DNA from: Sulfurirhabdus sp043759595
GTDB lineage: Bacteria > Pseudomonadota > Gammaproteobacteria > Burkholderiales > SMCO01
Direction of reading: 5' to 3'
Assembly (NCBI GenBank): GCA_043759595.1
Contig: JAYVLG010000158.1
Span: 1 to 64,000 of the forward strand
DNA length: 64,000 nucleotides
Shown here: in pieces, positions 53,623 to 63,046 of the stretch
How positions within the stretch are numbered: position 1 is the first letter of the stretch
How the letters are laid out: each line of letters starts with the position of its first letter
Position numbers and translations under genes: made by a program
Notes under the pieces: generated by a model
What the model saw: the letters and a program-made list of their open reading frames with translations, nothing else
What the model was told of the DNA's origin: nothing
Databases searched by the model: none

Positions 53623-54327
53623 ATGCAGGAACATAACGCCATAATCAACGACGAGCAAAACGATTTAAAGAAAAGAGCTACTCGTCGTCTGATCGTCGCT
53701 GTTTCATTAGTTTTAGCTGCGGTTGCCATATTGACGGTTTTGAGCAAACAAAAGCCCTCCAAGCCTGTTACCCAAGAATTACCGTCAACATCAGTTCAGT
53801 TAACACCTCAACCTGCTGTTGAGCCTCAACCAGCTAATGAAATACCCCCTGTTCCCGAGCCTGAATCCAAACCGTCTGAAGCACCTCTTGCCACTGCCGC
53901 TCCAGAAAACCTGCCTGAAGCGCCACCCCCTCCGCAAGTTTCAACACAACCTGAAATAAAACAACCACAGCCAGGACCCACTGTGCAAAAACGACCAACT
54001 CACACCCAACCAACATTAACAATAGAATCTGCACCCAGAACCGCCACGCAGCCTGCTGTAAAACCTGTGATTGCATCTCCAGCATCCGCACCTGCACCCA
54101 AACCTCTAGCAGCTGGCACTGCTCCGAAAGCATTTGTGCTTCAGTTAGGTGTATTTTCCAACCCTGCCAATGCAATCCAGCTACAGGAAAAGTTAACGCA
54201 ACATGGCATTCAGTCTTACACTGAAACACGGGTGCACGTAGGGCCGTTTAAAAACAAGGCAGAAGCTGACGAAGCCATGGAAAAAATCCGTACATTAGGT
54301 ATTGGCGCAGTTGTCGTTCAACATTAA
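53623..54327 (+). CDS. SPOR-domain membrane protein with Pro-rich linker
   Basis: A 234-residue bitopic protein. A Lys/Arg-rich cytoplasmic start precedes one membrane helix at about 24-43 (LIVAVSLVLAAVAILTVL). A long Pro/Gln/Ala/Glu linker covers about 45-160. A C-terminal SPOR domain (about 165-234, FVLQLGVFSNPANAIQLQ and VHVGPFKNKAEADEA) should bind denuded peptidoglycan at the septum, as in FtsN and DedD. The start at 53623 is preceded by an AAAGG element and begins MQEHNAIINDEQNDLKKRA, which resembles DedD-type proteins. Confidence 0.87.
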   Translation: MQEHNAIINDEQNDLKKRATRRLIVAVSLVLAAVAILTVLSKQKPSKPVTQELPSTSVQLTPQPAVEPQPANEIPPVPEPESKPSEAPLATAAPENLPEAPPPPQVSTQPEIKQPQPGPTVQKRPTHTQPTLTIESAPRTATQPAVKPVIASPASAPAPKPLAAGTAPKAFVLQLGVFSNPANAIQLQEKLTQHGIQSYTETRVHVGPFKNKAEADEAMEKIRTLGIGAVVVQH

Positions 54328-54450
54328 ACTATTTTAATTCAATATGTTAACAATGCCAGCTTTTACCTTACTAACAAATCCGCCATACGTGGACATATTC
54401 GAATTCAACAAAAATGACCTTATGCATTGTTACTTGACAGGTTTTTCAAC

Positions 54451-55161
54451 ATGACGCAAGCAGCAGCAATTTCAGAATCTCTTAAAGCTTATTTGCAGTT
54501 ACTGAAAAAAAATGAAATCAAAAAATCCGATATTGCCCGTAGCGAACATTTTGCCAGGCTGATCATTTCCAAGCTTGGTGAGCAAGCAATCAGCTCAGTT
54601 TCATACCGAAGTGCGGTCAATTTAATGCTGAATTCCATCCCGGATATCTATCGCTCACACGCTTCTACAGTTGCACGCGAGTTTTTTCCTTTTTTGACCT
54701 CTGATTTTAAGTCGGTGGCACTGTTAATGGGCATTGGAAATTACCGTGGATTTCGTGAAAACTGCGAGGTATTGTTTGACTGCAGTATCAAAAGCATTGA
54801 CGAGATGTTAAAAATCACCGAAGCCGCTATTCTTTCAGAACGTGAATCTGCAATACATGGCAGATATTTGTCTCATTTGAGAACACTTGGAATTACCCAA
54901 CAGGCCATTCACACACGAGCGAGGCTTTCAAAAGCATTGATGTATCTTACTCGAAACATTGACCTCGATAATAAGAGCTATAGCGCACTGCTGGATAGTA
55001 TGTTGCCATTATTCAGCCTGGAAGAAACCAGGAAGTATCTCGTCTCCATTGCCCGAGAGTTTTACTTTTTTCTAAATGAAGATACAAACGCGCCTGCCCA
55101 GGCAGTCGCCAGCTTGGAAAAACCAGCTACCACTCTAACCAAGCAACCTCAACAAAGTTAA
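54451..55161 (+). CDS. Uncharacterised 236-residue helical protein
   Basis: I do not recognise this protein. It has no signal peptide or membrane helix and looks mostly alpha-helical and cytoplasmic. Notable stretches are ISESLKAYLQLLKKNEIKKSDI at the start, STVAREFFPFLTSDFKSVALLMGIGNY in the middle and IAREFYFFLNEDTNAPAQA near the end. The last 30 residues are a low-complexity Ala/Thr/Gln/Pro tail. It lies 124 bases after the SPOR gene on the same strand and converges with dctM. The TTG at 54427 is an alternative but weaker start. Confidence 0.75.
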   Translation: MTQAAAISESLKAYLQLLKKNEIKKSDIARSEHFARLIISKLGEQAISSVSYRSAVNLMLNSIPDIYRSHASTVAREFFPFLTSDFKSVALLMGIGNYRGFRENCEVLFDCSIKSIDEMLKITEAAILSERESAIHGRYLSHLRTLGITQQAIHTRARLSKALMYLTRNIDLDNKSYSALLDSMLPLFSLEETRKYLVSIAREFYFFLNEDTNAPAQAVASLEKPATTLTKQPQQS

Positions 55162-55162
55162 T

Positions 55163-56449
55163 TTACTTTCCCCCATACATTAAATTCGGCAACCACAACG
55201 AAAGTTGTGGCACGTAGGTTACCAGCAACAAGACCGCTGTCACCACCAAAATCCATGGCGATGCCGCTTTGGTTACATCTGTCAGCCCCATCTTGGCCAA
55301 GCCACTTGCTACGTAGAGATTCAAACCAACAGGCGGTGTAATCATACCTAGCTCCATATTGATTGTCATGATAATGCCAAGATGAATCGGGTCGATTCCC
55401 AGCTTGATTGCCACCGGCAAAAATAAAGGTGCAAGAATCAAAATAATAGAAGATGGCTCCATGAAGTCACCTGCAAAAAATAACAGTACGTTGACAAAAA
55501 GCAGGAACATCCAGGGGGTAAGCCCTTGCTCGATAATCCATTGTGCGAGCGATTGAGGGATATTTTCTGTCGTCAGCAGAAAGGAAAACAACATGGCATT
55601 GGTGATGATGTATAGCAGCATCGCACTCATGTTAGCCGACTCAAGCAATACCTTCGGCACACGTTTCAGAGGCAGATCCCCATAAACGAATACCGCTATA
55701 ACAAAAGCATAAACAGCACTCACAGCTGCAGCTTCAGTGGGTGTGAAAACGCCACCGTAAATGCCGCCAATTACAATGACGACCAGCATGAGCCCCCACA
55801 CTGAATCACGGAAAGCTTCCCATACTTCCTTAAGTGTGGACCTTTTCATGGTGGGAAAGCCTTTCACCCTTGCCACAGCATAAGTCACACTCAACAGAGC
55901 CACTGTCATGATCATTGCAGGCACGATGCCAGCCATAAATAGCTTACCTATGCTTTCCGAAGTGCTGACGCCATAGATCACCATCACAATAGACGGTGGC
56001 ACCAGAATTCCCAGACCACCTGATGTAGCCAGCACGCCTACGGCAAATTTTTTGGTATAGCCATGTTTGACCATGGCTGGCAGCATGATGGAACCGATAG
56101 CGACGACAGTTGCCGGGCTTGATCCGCTAATGGCAGCGAAAAATGCACATGAAAGTACCGCTGCCATGGCCAAGCCTCCGTGCATCCAGCCTACCAGAGA
56201 GGTCGCGAAACGAACTATGCGGGTTGCTATTCCTCCAGAGGTGAGAAAGGTCCCGGACAGAATGAAAAATGGAATAGCCATGATGGAAAAATTGTCCAAC
56301 CCGGTAAACAGCTTTTGGGCAATCATTTCTACAGGAATAGTAGAAATTGTGAACAGAAAAACCAGCACTGCCATGCCCAGCGCAATGGAAATAGGCATAC
56401 CAGTGAGGAGCATCACAAAAAGCAGAAAGAATATGATTGCGCCTGTCAT
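55163..56449 (-). CDS. dctM: TRAP transporter large permease DctM
   Basis: A 428-residue membrane protein with about 12 helices, the ion-coupled transport subunit of a tripartite (DctPQM) carrier. Family signatures include PISIALGMAVLVFLF near the start, ISGSSPATVVAIGSIMLPAMV and the ending region NMELGMITPPVGLNLYVASGL. The start overlaps the dctQ stop by 4 bases. Substrates of this family are usually C4-dicarboxylates or related acids; the exact one cannot be told. Confidence 0.94.
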   Translation of the reverse strand: MTGAIIFFLLFVMLLTGMPISIALGMAVLVFLFTISTIPVEMIAQKLFTGLDNFSIMAIPFFILSGTFLTSGGIATRIVRFATSLVGWMHGGLAMAAVLSCAFFAAISGSSPATVVAIGSIMLPAMVKHGYTKKFAVGVLATSGGLGILVPPSIVMVIYGVSTSESIGKLFMAGIVPAMIMTVALLSVTYAVARVKGFPTMKRSTLKEVWEAFRDSVWGLMLVVIVIGGIYGGVFTPTEAAAVSAVYAFVIAVFVYGDLPLKRVPKVLLESANMSAMLLYIITNAMLFSFLLTTENIPQSLAQWIIEQGLTPWMFLLFVNVLLFFAGDFMEPSSIILILAPLFLPVAIKLGIDPIHLGIIMTINMELGMITPPVGLNLYVASGLAKMGLTDVTKAASPWILVVTAVLLLVTYVPQLSLWLPNLMYGGK

Positions 56450-56949
56450 TCCGGGTGCTCAGTACCGTAATGATGTGTTGGCAAGTGGTTTGTCCTGCGA
56501 AACCGCACCAAAACTTGAATAAACCGAAAAGACATGAGAGAGGAACCAAGAGGAACACCCAGGTAAATGATCCACATGGGCCAATCAAGATCAGGGGAAG
56601 ACTGACCTGTACTGCGGATGAAAAGCACAAATTTCACGCCCAACAAGGCCACCACTGCAGTAAAAAAAGCCCCTAGTGACAAACTCAGAAATGTAAAAAA
56701 TCTTTGCCTGGATGGGCTGAGTTTTCTTACCAGCACATCCACTCCGACGTGAATTCCGGTACGTACACCATAGGCGGCACCAAACTTGGCCATCCAGATA
56801 AATAGATAAATGGTCAATTCCTGGGCCCAAGGTATTCCCGCACCAGTGGTATAGCGCAAAACCACAGCGATGAAGGTAATCAGTGTAGCCAGCCCCATAA
56901 AAGTGGCAATTAGCCACTCTTCGAGGTGATCCAGCAAACGGTTGATCAT
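56446..56949 (-). CDS. dctQ: TRAP transporter small permease DctQ
   Basis: A 167-residue four-helix membrane protein that bridges the binding protein and DctM. The family motif WAQELTIYLFIWMAKFGAAY and GIHVGVDVL are present. It lies 4 bases after dctP and overlaps dctM by 4 bases, forming a compact dctP-dctQ-dctM operon. Confidence 0.93.
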   Translation of the reverse strand: MINRLLDHLEEWLIATFMGLATLITFIAVVLRYTTGAGIPWAQELTIYLFIWMAKFGAAYGVRTGIHVGVDVLVRKLSPSRQRFFTFLSLSLGAFFTAVVALLGVKFVLFIRSTGQSSPDLDWPMWIIYLGVPLGSSLMSFRFIQVLVRFRRTNHLPTHHYGTEHPE

Positions 56950-56953
56950 TGCC

Positions 56954-57973
56954 TTATTTTTTGCTGGCTTTGTCTTTCTCTACTTGCGCTGCAATTGCGT
57001 AAATTGCCTGAATTGTGTCTTTACCAATAACACTATCAAACTCATGGTGAACGGGTAACAGGGCTTTTTGCCATATGACGCGATCTTTAAAAGGCAAAAC
57101 ATAAACTTCGGTAGTACCCGCTGCACGCACCTTGGCCAGGGCTTCTTCATTTTCCTGCCTGGCAATCTCGCGCTCGTACTCAGTGCCTTCTTTCATGGCT
57201 TGAGCCACTGTCTTGCGTGTATTATCAGGCAGTCCATCCCAGAATTTCTTGTTCACAATCACTGCATATCCCAAATACCCATGATCAGAAATTGTCAGGT
57301 GCTTTTGAACTTCATTCATTTTTTGGGTATAAAAGTTTGAATTGGGATTTTCTGTTCCATCCACCACGCCTTGTTGAAGTGCGGTATAAACTTCGCTGAA
57401 CGCCATAACTTGAGGGTTGGCACCGAGCGCTTTCATTTCAGCATCTAATACCTTAGATGATTGAATACGCATTTTCAACCCCTTAAAATCCTCAACGTTT
57501 CGCAACGGACGGTTTGCACTCATCTGCTTGAATCCATTGTCCCAGAAAGATAAACCGACTATCCCCTTGGAATTCAGCTTACCCATGAGGCTTTTTCCAA
57601 TATCGCCATCCATGACGCGATAAAGCGTTTCTTTATTAGGGAAAATATAAGGTAAATCAAACACTTCAAACTCACGCACGCCAATTGGCCCAAATTTTGA
57701 GAGTGAAGGGGCCAACATCTGCACGGCACCAATCTGGAGTGCTTCCATTTCTTCACGATCTTTATACAATTGACTGTTTGGATAAATTTCGACCTTAACA
57801 TTCCCCTTCGTCCGCTCTTCGACAAGTTGTTTAAACTTTTCAGCTGCTTTTCCCTTTGGCGTGTTGGGCGCAACTACATGACTGAATTTGATTATGATCG
57901 TGTCTGCGGCAGAAACCAGATGGGTAAAGCCAAATGCAAACATCAACGTTACGATAGATATAAGTGAGCGCAT
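56954..57973 (-). CDS. dctP: TRAP transporter substrate-binding protein DctP
   Basis: A 339-residue periplasmic protein with a signal peptide cleaved after about residue 23 (HLVSAA). It has the DctP signatures IKFSHVVAPNTPKGKAAEKF, LKMRIQSS (ligand-binding Arg) and GVVDGTENP. The ATG at 57973 is preceded by a strong GGAGG element, which rules out the longer frame. The sequence type resembles dicarboxylate binders, but ligand residues were not modelled. Confidence 0.94.
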   Translation of the reverse strand: MRSLISIVTLMFAFGFTHLVSAADTIIIKFSHVVAPNTPKGKAAEKFKQLVEERTKGNVKVEIYPNSQLYKDREEMEALQIGAVQMLAPSLSKFGPIGVREFEVFDLPYIFPNKETLYRVMDGDIGKSLMGKLNSKGIVGLSFWDNGFKQMSANRPLRNVEDFKGLKMRIQSSKVLDAEMKALGANPQVMAFSEVYTALQQGVVDGTENPNSNFYTQKMNEVQKHLTISDHGYLGYAVIVNKKFWDGLPDNTRKTVAQAMKEGTEYEREIARQENEEALAKVRAAGTTEVYVLPFKDRVIWQKALLPVHHEFDSVIGKDTIQAIYAIAAQVEKDKASKK

Positions 57974-58046
57974 TATTTCCTCCGAAATATTAATGTCATG
58001 AAAAACCAGTGCTTTCAACCATAAACTTTACTGCGCATGTCTGAAA

Positions 58047-59390
58047 CTAATTTTTTAATTTAACAATAAGCCCCGGTTCACCACCTTGTGCCTGGTAAAA
58101 ACAGTCTACCCCAAAACCTGCTGCCCAAACCAGATTTTCTCCGCTATACAATAATGGCTGCGCCTCTCTTTGCCAAGGCGGGACTTGCTGCTCTTGAAAC
58201 AAGTTTTTTAATGTCCTTCTTGGCCTGCGGCAATCCGGACGTATACGCTCGCCGCCACGCCTCAGGCGAATAAACACTTTGTCGCCAAGCAGCTTTTCCA
58301 GACTGATCCCCTGCCCGACCATCTTCTCAAAAACCAATGTTCCTTCTATCCCGTTCAACTTCAATTCAGTTTCTCCTTGCCATGCCCAGCAAAGCCCCCC
58401 TGATTCGTTTTTGGTTTTCTGACAAACATAACCCTGATTCTTAAATCGACGAATTTCACTGTCATCTAAACCAATGCACACATTGGCATCCTGCCCCGCA
58501 TCAAGCAATTGCCGCAGCACTTCGCTAAGGCGATCGGCGCTTGGCATGGCAATTCCCATACTTCCGAGATAGTAACGCAACACATTTTTTGCTCGAACAT
58601 AACTCAAGTCACGCACGTTATCCAATTGCAGCCTGCCATCCACAATTGCCTGTTGCGCATCGATTGCAGCAAGATCATCCAGCAATTCGGATGCCTCAGC
58701 AAAATGCTGACTGGACCTTAAAAAGGTTTGGCGATATGCAGGGAAGCGTTGCTCGATAACTGGGAAAACTTTATGGCGTAAAAAATTACGATCAAACGCA
58801 ATATTTTCATTACTCTCATCTTCTACCCACTGCAAATGATGCAGCTCGGCATAGGATTCAATTTCCTTTCTAGTGGATTTGAGCAAAGGACGCAAAATGG
58901 TAGCACCACTTTCGCAGACTCTGGCAACTGGCATTGCACTCGCGCCTTTCATTCCTGTGCCACGCAACAATTGCAACAGTAAAGTTTCGGCCTGATCGTC
59001 CAGATGTTGAGCAAGCACCACGAATTCCACATTCTGCTTGAAATATACGGCATAACGGGCTTCTCGCGCGACAGCTTCCAAACTATCTCCATTTTTCCTA
59101 TTTAAATCAACGGAAACAAGTTGCAGAGGCACCTGATAGCTATTACATAACTGTTGGCAAAATGAGGCCCAATCGGATGCAAAAGGACTTAATTGATGGT
59201 TGATGTGAACAGCGGAAAGTTGGAAACTCAGTGATGCCTGAAGTTGAAATAGCATATCCAGCAGGACAACTGAATCAATCCCGCCACTCAGGCCAAGCAC
59301 GAGGCGATGCCCCGGCTTGACCCATGATTTTAAAATACTTTCACTATTTGAGAGCAGATCACTTAACAGCAGTTTCTTTGAACTTACCAT
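58047..59390 (-). CDS. tilS: tRNA(Ile)-lysidine synthase TilS
   Basis: A 447-residue enzyme that changes C34 of tRNA-Ile (CAT) to lysidine so that AUA is read as isoleucine. The PP-loop SGGIDS is at residues 35-40. QHLDDQAETLLLQLLRGTG is the second hallmark. The C-terminal domains include GGERIRPDCRRPRRTLKNLFQE. Its start overlaps the end of accA by 32 bases, an unusually long overlap, although accA-tilS adjacency is normal. Confidence 0.94.
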   Translation of the reverse strand: MVSSKKLLLSDLLSNSESILKSWVKPGHRLVLGLSGGIDSVVLLDMLFQLQASLSFQLSAVHINHQLSPFASDWASFCQQLCNSYQVPLQLVSVDLNRKNGDSLEAVAREARYAVYFKQNVEFVVLAQHLDDQAETLLLQLLRGTGMKGASAMPVARVCESGATILRPLLKSTRKEIESYAELHHLQWVEDESNENIAFDRNFLRHKVFPVIEQRFPAYRQTFLRSSQHFAEASELLDDLAAIDAQQAIVDGRLQLDNVRDLSYVRAKNVLRYYLGSMGIAMPSADRLSEVLRQLLDAGQDANVCIGLDDSEIRRFKNQGYVCQKTKNESGGLCWAWQGETELKLNGIEGTLVFEKMVGQGISLEKLLGDKVFIRLRRGGERIRPDCRRPRRTLKNLFQEQQVPPWQREAQPLLYSGENLVWAAGFGVDCFYQAQGGEPGLIVKLKN

Positions 59391-60327
59391 AGCTCATTAA
59401 TCGTTCAAAACGCGATTTTAGCAGTGAGTCAGTGGTTTGGTCCTGTACTAGCCGCAAACTTTCCAGCAAGGTTTTTTTCAGGGATTGCATCATGGCTGCG
59501 GCGTCACGATGTGCGCCACCAAGAGGTTCGTTGATGATTTTATCCACCAGCCCAAGCGTTTTAAGCCGATTAGCAGTAATGCCGAGGGTTTCTGCCGCGT
59601 CAGGCGCCTTGTCTGCGCTTTTCCATAATATGGAAGCGCAACCTTCTGGTGAAATCACTGAATAAGTTGAATATTGCAGAATTTGGGTCACATCTCCCAC
59701 ACCGATTGCCAGGGCACCACCAGATCCGCCCTCTCCAATAATGGTGCAAATGACAGGGACGCGTAATTCCGCCATAACGTAAAGATTGCGTGCGATCGCT
59801 TCTGATTGCCCACGTTCTTCAGCACCAATACCTGGATAGGCTCCGGGCGTGTCAATCAGCGTTACCACCGGTATCCCAAATTTTTCTGCCAGCCGCATCA
59901 AGCGCAAAGCTTTGCGATAGCCTTCAGGGCGGGGCATACCAAAATTACGATAAATTTTTTCTTTTGTGTCGCGGCCTTTCTGGTGCCCAATCACCATCAC
60001 GGACTGCCCATTTAAACGCGCCAGACCACCAACTATAGCCGGATCATCTGAATAGGCACGATCGCCATGCAATTCTTCAAAATCTGTAAATATATTCTGG
60101 AGGTAATCAAGCGTATAGGGACGTTGAGGATGCCGTGCAACCTGCGAAATTTGCCAAGGTGTCAGCTTGGCATAAATATCTTTGGTCAGGCTTTGGCTCT
60201 TCTTCTGTAACCGATTGATTTCTTCGGATATATCCAATGCCGAATCGTCCTGAACATAGCGAAGTTCTTCGATCTTCGTCTCAAGTTCTGCTATCGGCTG
60301 CTCAAAATCCAGAAAAGTGGTCTTCAT
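59359..60327 (-). CDS. accA: Acetyl-CoA carboxylase carboxyltransferase subunit alpha
   Basis: A 322-residue subunit that with AccD transfers CO2 from biotin to acetyl-CoA, the first step of fatty-acid synthesis. It begins MKTTFLDFEQPIAELETKIEEL. It has LTPWQISQVARHPQRPYTLDY, GHQKGRDTKEKI and GEGGSGGALAIGVGD. The ATG at 60327 is the family start; the longer frame adds a spurious 12 residues. Confidence 0.97.
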   Translation of the reverse strand: MKTTFLDFEQPIAELETKIEELRYVQDDSALDISEEINRLQKKSQSLTKDIYAKLTPWQISQVARHPQRPYTLDYLQNIFTDFEELHGDRAYSDDPAIVGGLARLNGQSVMVIGHQKGRDTKEKIYRNFGMPRPEGYRKALRLMRLAEKFGIPVVTLIDTPGAYPGIGAEERGQSEAIARNLYVMAELRVPVICTIIGEGGSGGALAIGVGDVTQILQYSTYSVISPEGCASILWKSADKAPDAAETLGITANRLKTLGLVDKIINEPLGGAHRDAAAMMQSLKKTLLESLRLVQDQTTDSLLKSRFERLMSYGKFKETAVK

Positions 60328-60337
60328 ATAGTAGTAC

Positions 60338-60601
60338 TTATTGCACAATCCGAAAAACGCCAATGATACAACATTTCTTCATACAACCACAAAATAGCCA
60401 TAAAGTTGTATCAGTGGGTGAGCAAATTTCCGTGCAGCTTTCGATAACAAATACGCTACGTAAATCTTGCAGTTCCATGGCGTAAAAGCTAAATTCACTT
60501 AACAGCTCACCTGATTTACTCAGATAACAATCGAATACAATTTTATTATCGTTTGAAGGTGTGCTACATTCAAAAACAATGCTGTACACCTGAGAAGGCA
60601 T
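60338..60601 (-). CDS. Possible small hypothetical protein upstream of accA
   Basis: An 87-residue frame starting MPSQVYSIVFECSTPSNDNK. It is rich in beta-prone residues and has eight Cys residues, several clustered near the end (LWLFCGCMKKCC). It ends 10 bases before the accA start, on the same strand. The ribosome-binding site is poor and I know no family for it. Composition in the first two-thirds is protein-like, the last third less so. It may instead be the non-coding accA leader. Confidence 0.3.
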   Translation of the reverse strand: MPSQVYSIVFECSTPSNDNKIVFDCYLSKSGELLSEFSFYAMELQDLRSVFVIESCTEICSPTDTTLWLFCGCMKKCCIIGVFRIVQ

Positions 60602-60757
60602 ATTCACGATGCTTCAATCAAAAAAAATGATCAATTTTACTCACTTTACGTGATGAACATTTTCGCCCTCACTTTATGCTAACCATTCAATTCCTGTTGA
60701 TTTACACCATCATTTCAAACAGCCTGAACGGTTATTCAACAAACCTGGCTGAGGTCC
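60602..60757. other. Spacer upstream of the REC-HPt gene
   Basis: This 156-base A/T-rich divergent spacer must carry the promoter of the plus-strand REC-HPt gene and possibly that of accA. I see no convincing promoter pair or repeat. Confidence 0.35.
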
Positions 60758-62329
60758 ATGGCAATGCCTATTGACAGTTCTCTGACTGAAGACCAAAAGC
60801 ATCAAAACCTGTCCGCCAAAATCTTTTTATTTCAAATTTCATTTATTGCATCACTTTTTTTTGTCACGATTGCCGGTTTGGGATGGACTACACACCATTT
60901 TCTTATTGAAGAAGGGCTCAAAGAACGTGCAAAACAACTGACGCCTGTTTTAAGCCAATTTGCCGCCAACCTTTCTTTATCCGAAAATACTGCGAAACCA
61001 ACAGAGACACTCCGATACAGGCGCAATTTAACGGATTTACTTTATTTTCGTTATTTCAATGCAAAAGATATGGGACTGCGTGGGCAATATGTGAAAGATA
61101 CGACTTCACAATTACCCGACCTCCCTGTAAAACAGATTGCCCAGCTAAATCAAAGTCATTCAGATCATCTATTGATTACTACGCACGCCATGGGTGTTAT
61201 TACCTCCCTGCGTGTGTTAGCACCAGTATCACCTAATGACGGAATAATCCCGATTACAGGCAAATTACCGAAAGTGGACTCGCAAGTAATCGGTTATATC
61301 GAATTTTCCCTGGATCTTGCTCCGGTAAGAAAACAGCTCTTCGAGTCGATTCTTCCCATTGCAATTTTACTGTTGGTGATTTTAATCGGTTTTGTGGTAG
61401 TGAGCCGCCGATACATTCACAATACGTTGATCTCTACGTTGCAAATTCAGGCGCCTTTACAGCGTATTGAAATTAATGATTTTCATGCACCAGTTCAAAC
61501 CCTACCTGAAAAAATAGCGCAACTTAATCAACCAAAAAATGCCTTTCTGGCGCGTATCCTGATTGCGGATGACAATGAAATCAATCGCAAACTTGCTGTC
61601 ATTCTGCTCAACCATATTGGTGCAAATATTGATCAGGCAGAAAATGGACTAGAAGCCGTTACCGCCTGCAAGCATAACCACTATGATCTCATCTTGATGG
61701 ATATTCAAATGCCAGTACTTGATGGCGTAGAAGCGACAAAACAAATCAGATTATTGCAGCAAGGTGCAGAAAAAACGCCTGTTATTGCTTTAACGGCCAA
61801 TGCGCTGCATGGCGACAAAGAAAGCTACATAGCTTCAGGGATGGACGATTACCTGGCAAAGCCCCTTACCGAAGAATCCCTGAAAAGGATTTTGGCAAAA
61901 TGGTGCCCTGCTGCTTTTTCGGACCTTCTTCCTGCCATTCAAACTGAAATAACCATACCAAACAATGCTGAGAAGGCTTCCGGCCTGCCTGTACTGGATC
62001 CCAAGCAAGGAATTGCGCTTGCATTTGGCCAGGTTGATACCTGGAAAACCGTGTTGGAAATGCTGCTGAAAAGTTTACCCACACTGCTGAATGATCTGGA
62101 ACGATCTTTTTATGCAAAACGCCTGGACGAAATGCAACAATATGTTCACAAACTGCATGGCTCTTCCAGCTACTGCGGCACTCCGGCGCTCCAACATGCA
62201 TCAAAATTACTGGAAATTGTCTGCGAGAGCGGTAACATTGATGATATTGCTACACAACTTACTCAAGTAAAGATAGAAATGGTGGCGCTGGCAAACCTGA
62301 TTGAACTGAAAGGCATACCTTCAGAATAA
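60758..62329 (+). CDS. Membrane protein with sensor region, receiver and HPt domains but no kinase core
   Basis: A 523-residue protein. The first membrane helix is at about 22-46 (IFLFQISFIASLFFVTIAG). A periplasmic sensor region follows, then a second helix at about 195-216 (LPIAILLLVILIGFVVV). A receiver domain occupies about 266-385, with acidic pair Asp271/Asp272, phospho-acceptor Asp315 in LMDIQMPVLDG and Lys in YLAKPL. An HPt domain lies at about 415-515 with His464 in VHKLHGSSS. Between the second helix and the receiver there are only about 45 residues and no HisKA H-box or HATPase motifs. The plan is that of a BarA-type hybrid kinase with the kinase core removed. It converges with a CheY-like gene 2 bases away. 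Confidence 0.85.
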   Translation: MAMPIDSSLTEDQKHQNLSAKIFLFQISFIASLFFVTIAGLGWTTHHFLIEEGLKERAKQLTPVLSQFAANLSLSENTAKPTETLRYRRNLTDLLYFRYFNAKDMGLRGQYVKDTTSQLPDLPVKQIAQLNQSHSDHLLITTHAMGVITSLRVLAPVSPNDGIIPITGKLPKVDSQVIGYIEFSLDLAPVRKQLFESILPIAILLLVILIGFVVVSRRYIHNTLISTLQIQAPLQRIEINDFHAPVQTLPEKIAQLNQPKNAFLARILIADDNEINRKLAVILLNHIGANIDQAENGLEAVTACKHNHYDLILMDIQMPVLDGVEATKQIRLLQQGAEKTPVIALTANALHGDKESYIASGMDDYLAKPLTEESLKRILAKWCPAAFSDLLPAIQTEITIPNNAEKASGLPVLDPKQGIALAFGQVDTWKTVLEMLLKSLPTLLNDLERSFYAKRLDEMQQYVHKLHGSSSYCGTPALQHASKLLEIVCESGNIDDIATQLTQVKIEMVALANLIELKGIPSE

Positions 62330-62331
62330 GC

Positions 62332-62736
62332 CTATGACTTGTCTTTTGAGGAATCCTGAGCTAGACGCTTGATGCTGTTAAGCGTATTAATCACGCTTGC
62401 AGAGTTGAATGGCTTGACGATAAAGTCGTGAGCACCCAGAGACATTGCCGTATGGACGTGATCTGGCGTAGAAGAAACGCTCACCATAACAACTGTTATC
62501 TGTGGATGGTTTAGCCTGATTTTTTTCAACACTTCAATGCCATCTATATTGGGCATATTAATGTCAAGAAAAACGACATCCGGGATAAGCTTAGCACATT
62601 GCGTCAGTGTGGTTTCACCATCTTCCGCTTCACCAACCACCTCGTGGTCATACTGTTTCAACAGCAATCGCAATAAATGACGGGTTATACCATCATCGTC
62701 GGCAATAAGGATCCTGTAAGACTGTTTTTCTTCCAT
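62332..62736 (-). CDS. CheY-like single-domain response regulator
   Basis: A 134-residue receiver domain with no output domain. The acidic residues are in IADDDG (12-14), the phospho-acceptor is Asp58 in VVFLDINMPNIDG, and the conserved Ser/Lys pair appears as VMVSVSS and IVKPF. It converges with the REC-HPt gene. It may act by binding a partner protein or exchanging phosphate with an HPt domain, for example that of the neighbour; this is inference. Confidence 0.92.
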   Translation of the reverse strand: MEEKQSYRILIADDDGITRHLLRLLLKQYDHEVVGEAEDGETTLTQCAKLIPDVVFLDINMPNIDGIEVLKKIRLNHPQITVVMVSVSSTPDHVHTAMSLGAHDFIVKPFNSASVINTLNSIKRLAQDSSKDKS

Positions 62737-63046
62737 GGCTTTTCAAAAATCATTGTGGCATTTAACAATTGCGCAAATCATGTGCCAGTTCGAGTAAAAA
62801 TTCAAGCCAATTGATCAAAATACTTCCTGATTGGCAGAAAACTCAGATGATATGGCACTTTCAACGCGCTTATGGCTATTGCTAACCCAGGAGATGGATA
62901 ATATTCAAAGCTGCACAAACCTCCTTGAACTCACGTCAGTGTACGATTATTAGTACTACTCAACAGATAAATACTCAGCACTTCTTCGCAAATCATACCA
63001 AGTGATTTAAATTATTAACTGCCTTGCGATTCAGGGAGCGTGAGTT
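62737..63046. other. Gene-free spacer between response regulator and HDOD/GAF gene
   Basis: These 310 bases have no acceptable open frame, no obvious terminator with a T run and no tandem repeat. It should contain the promoter of the minus-strand response regulator gene. Confidence 0.4.
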
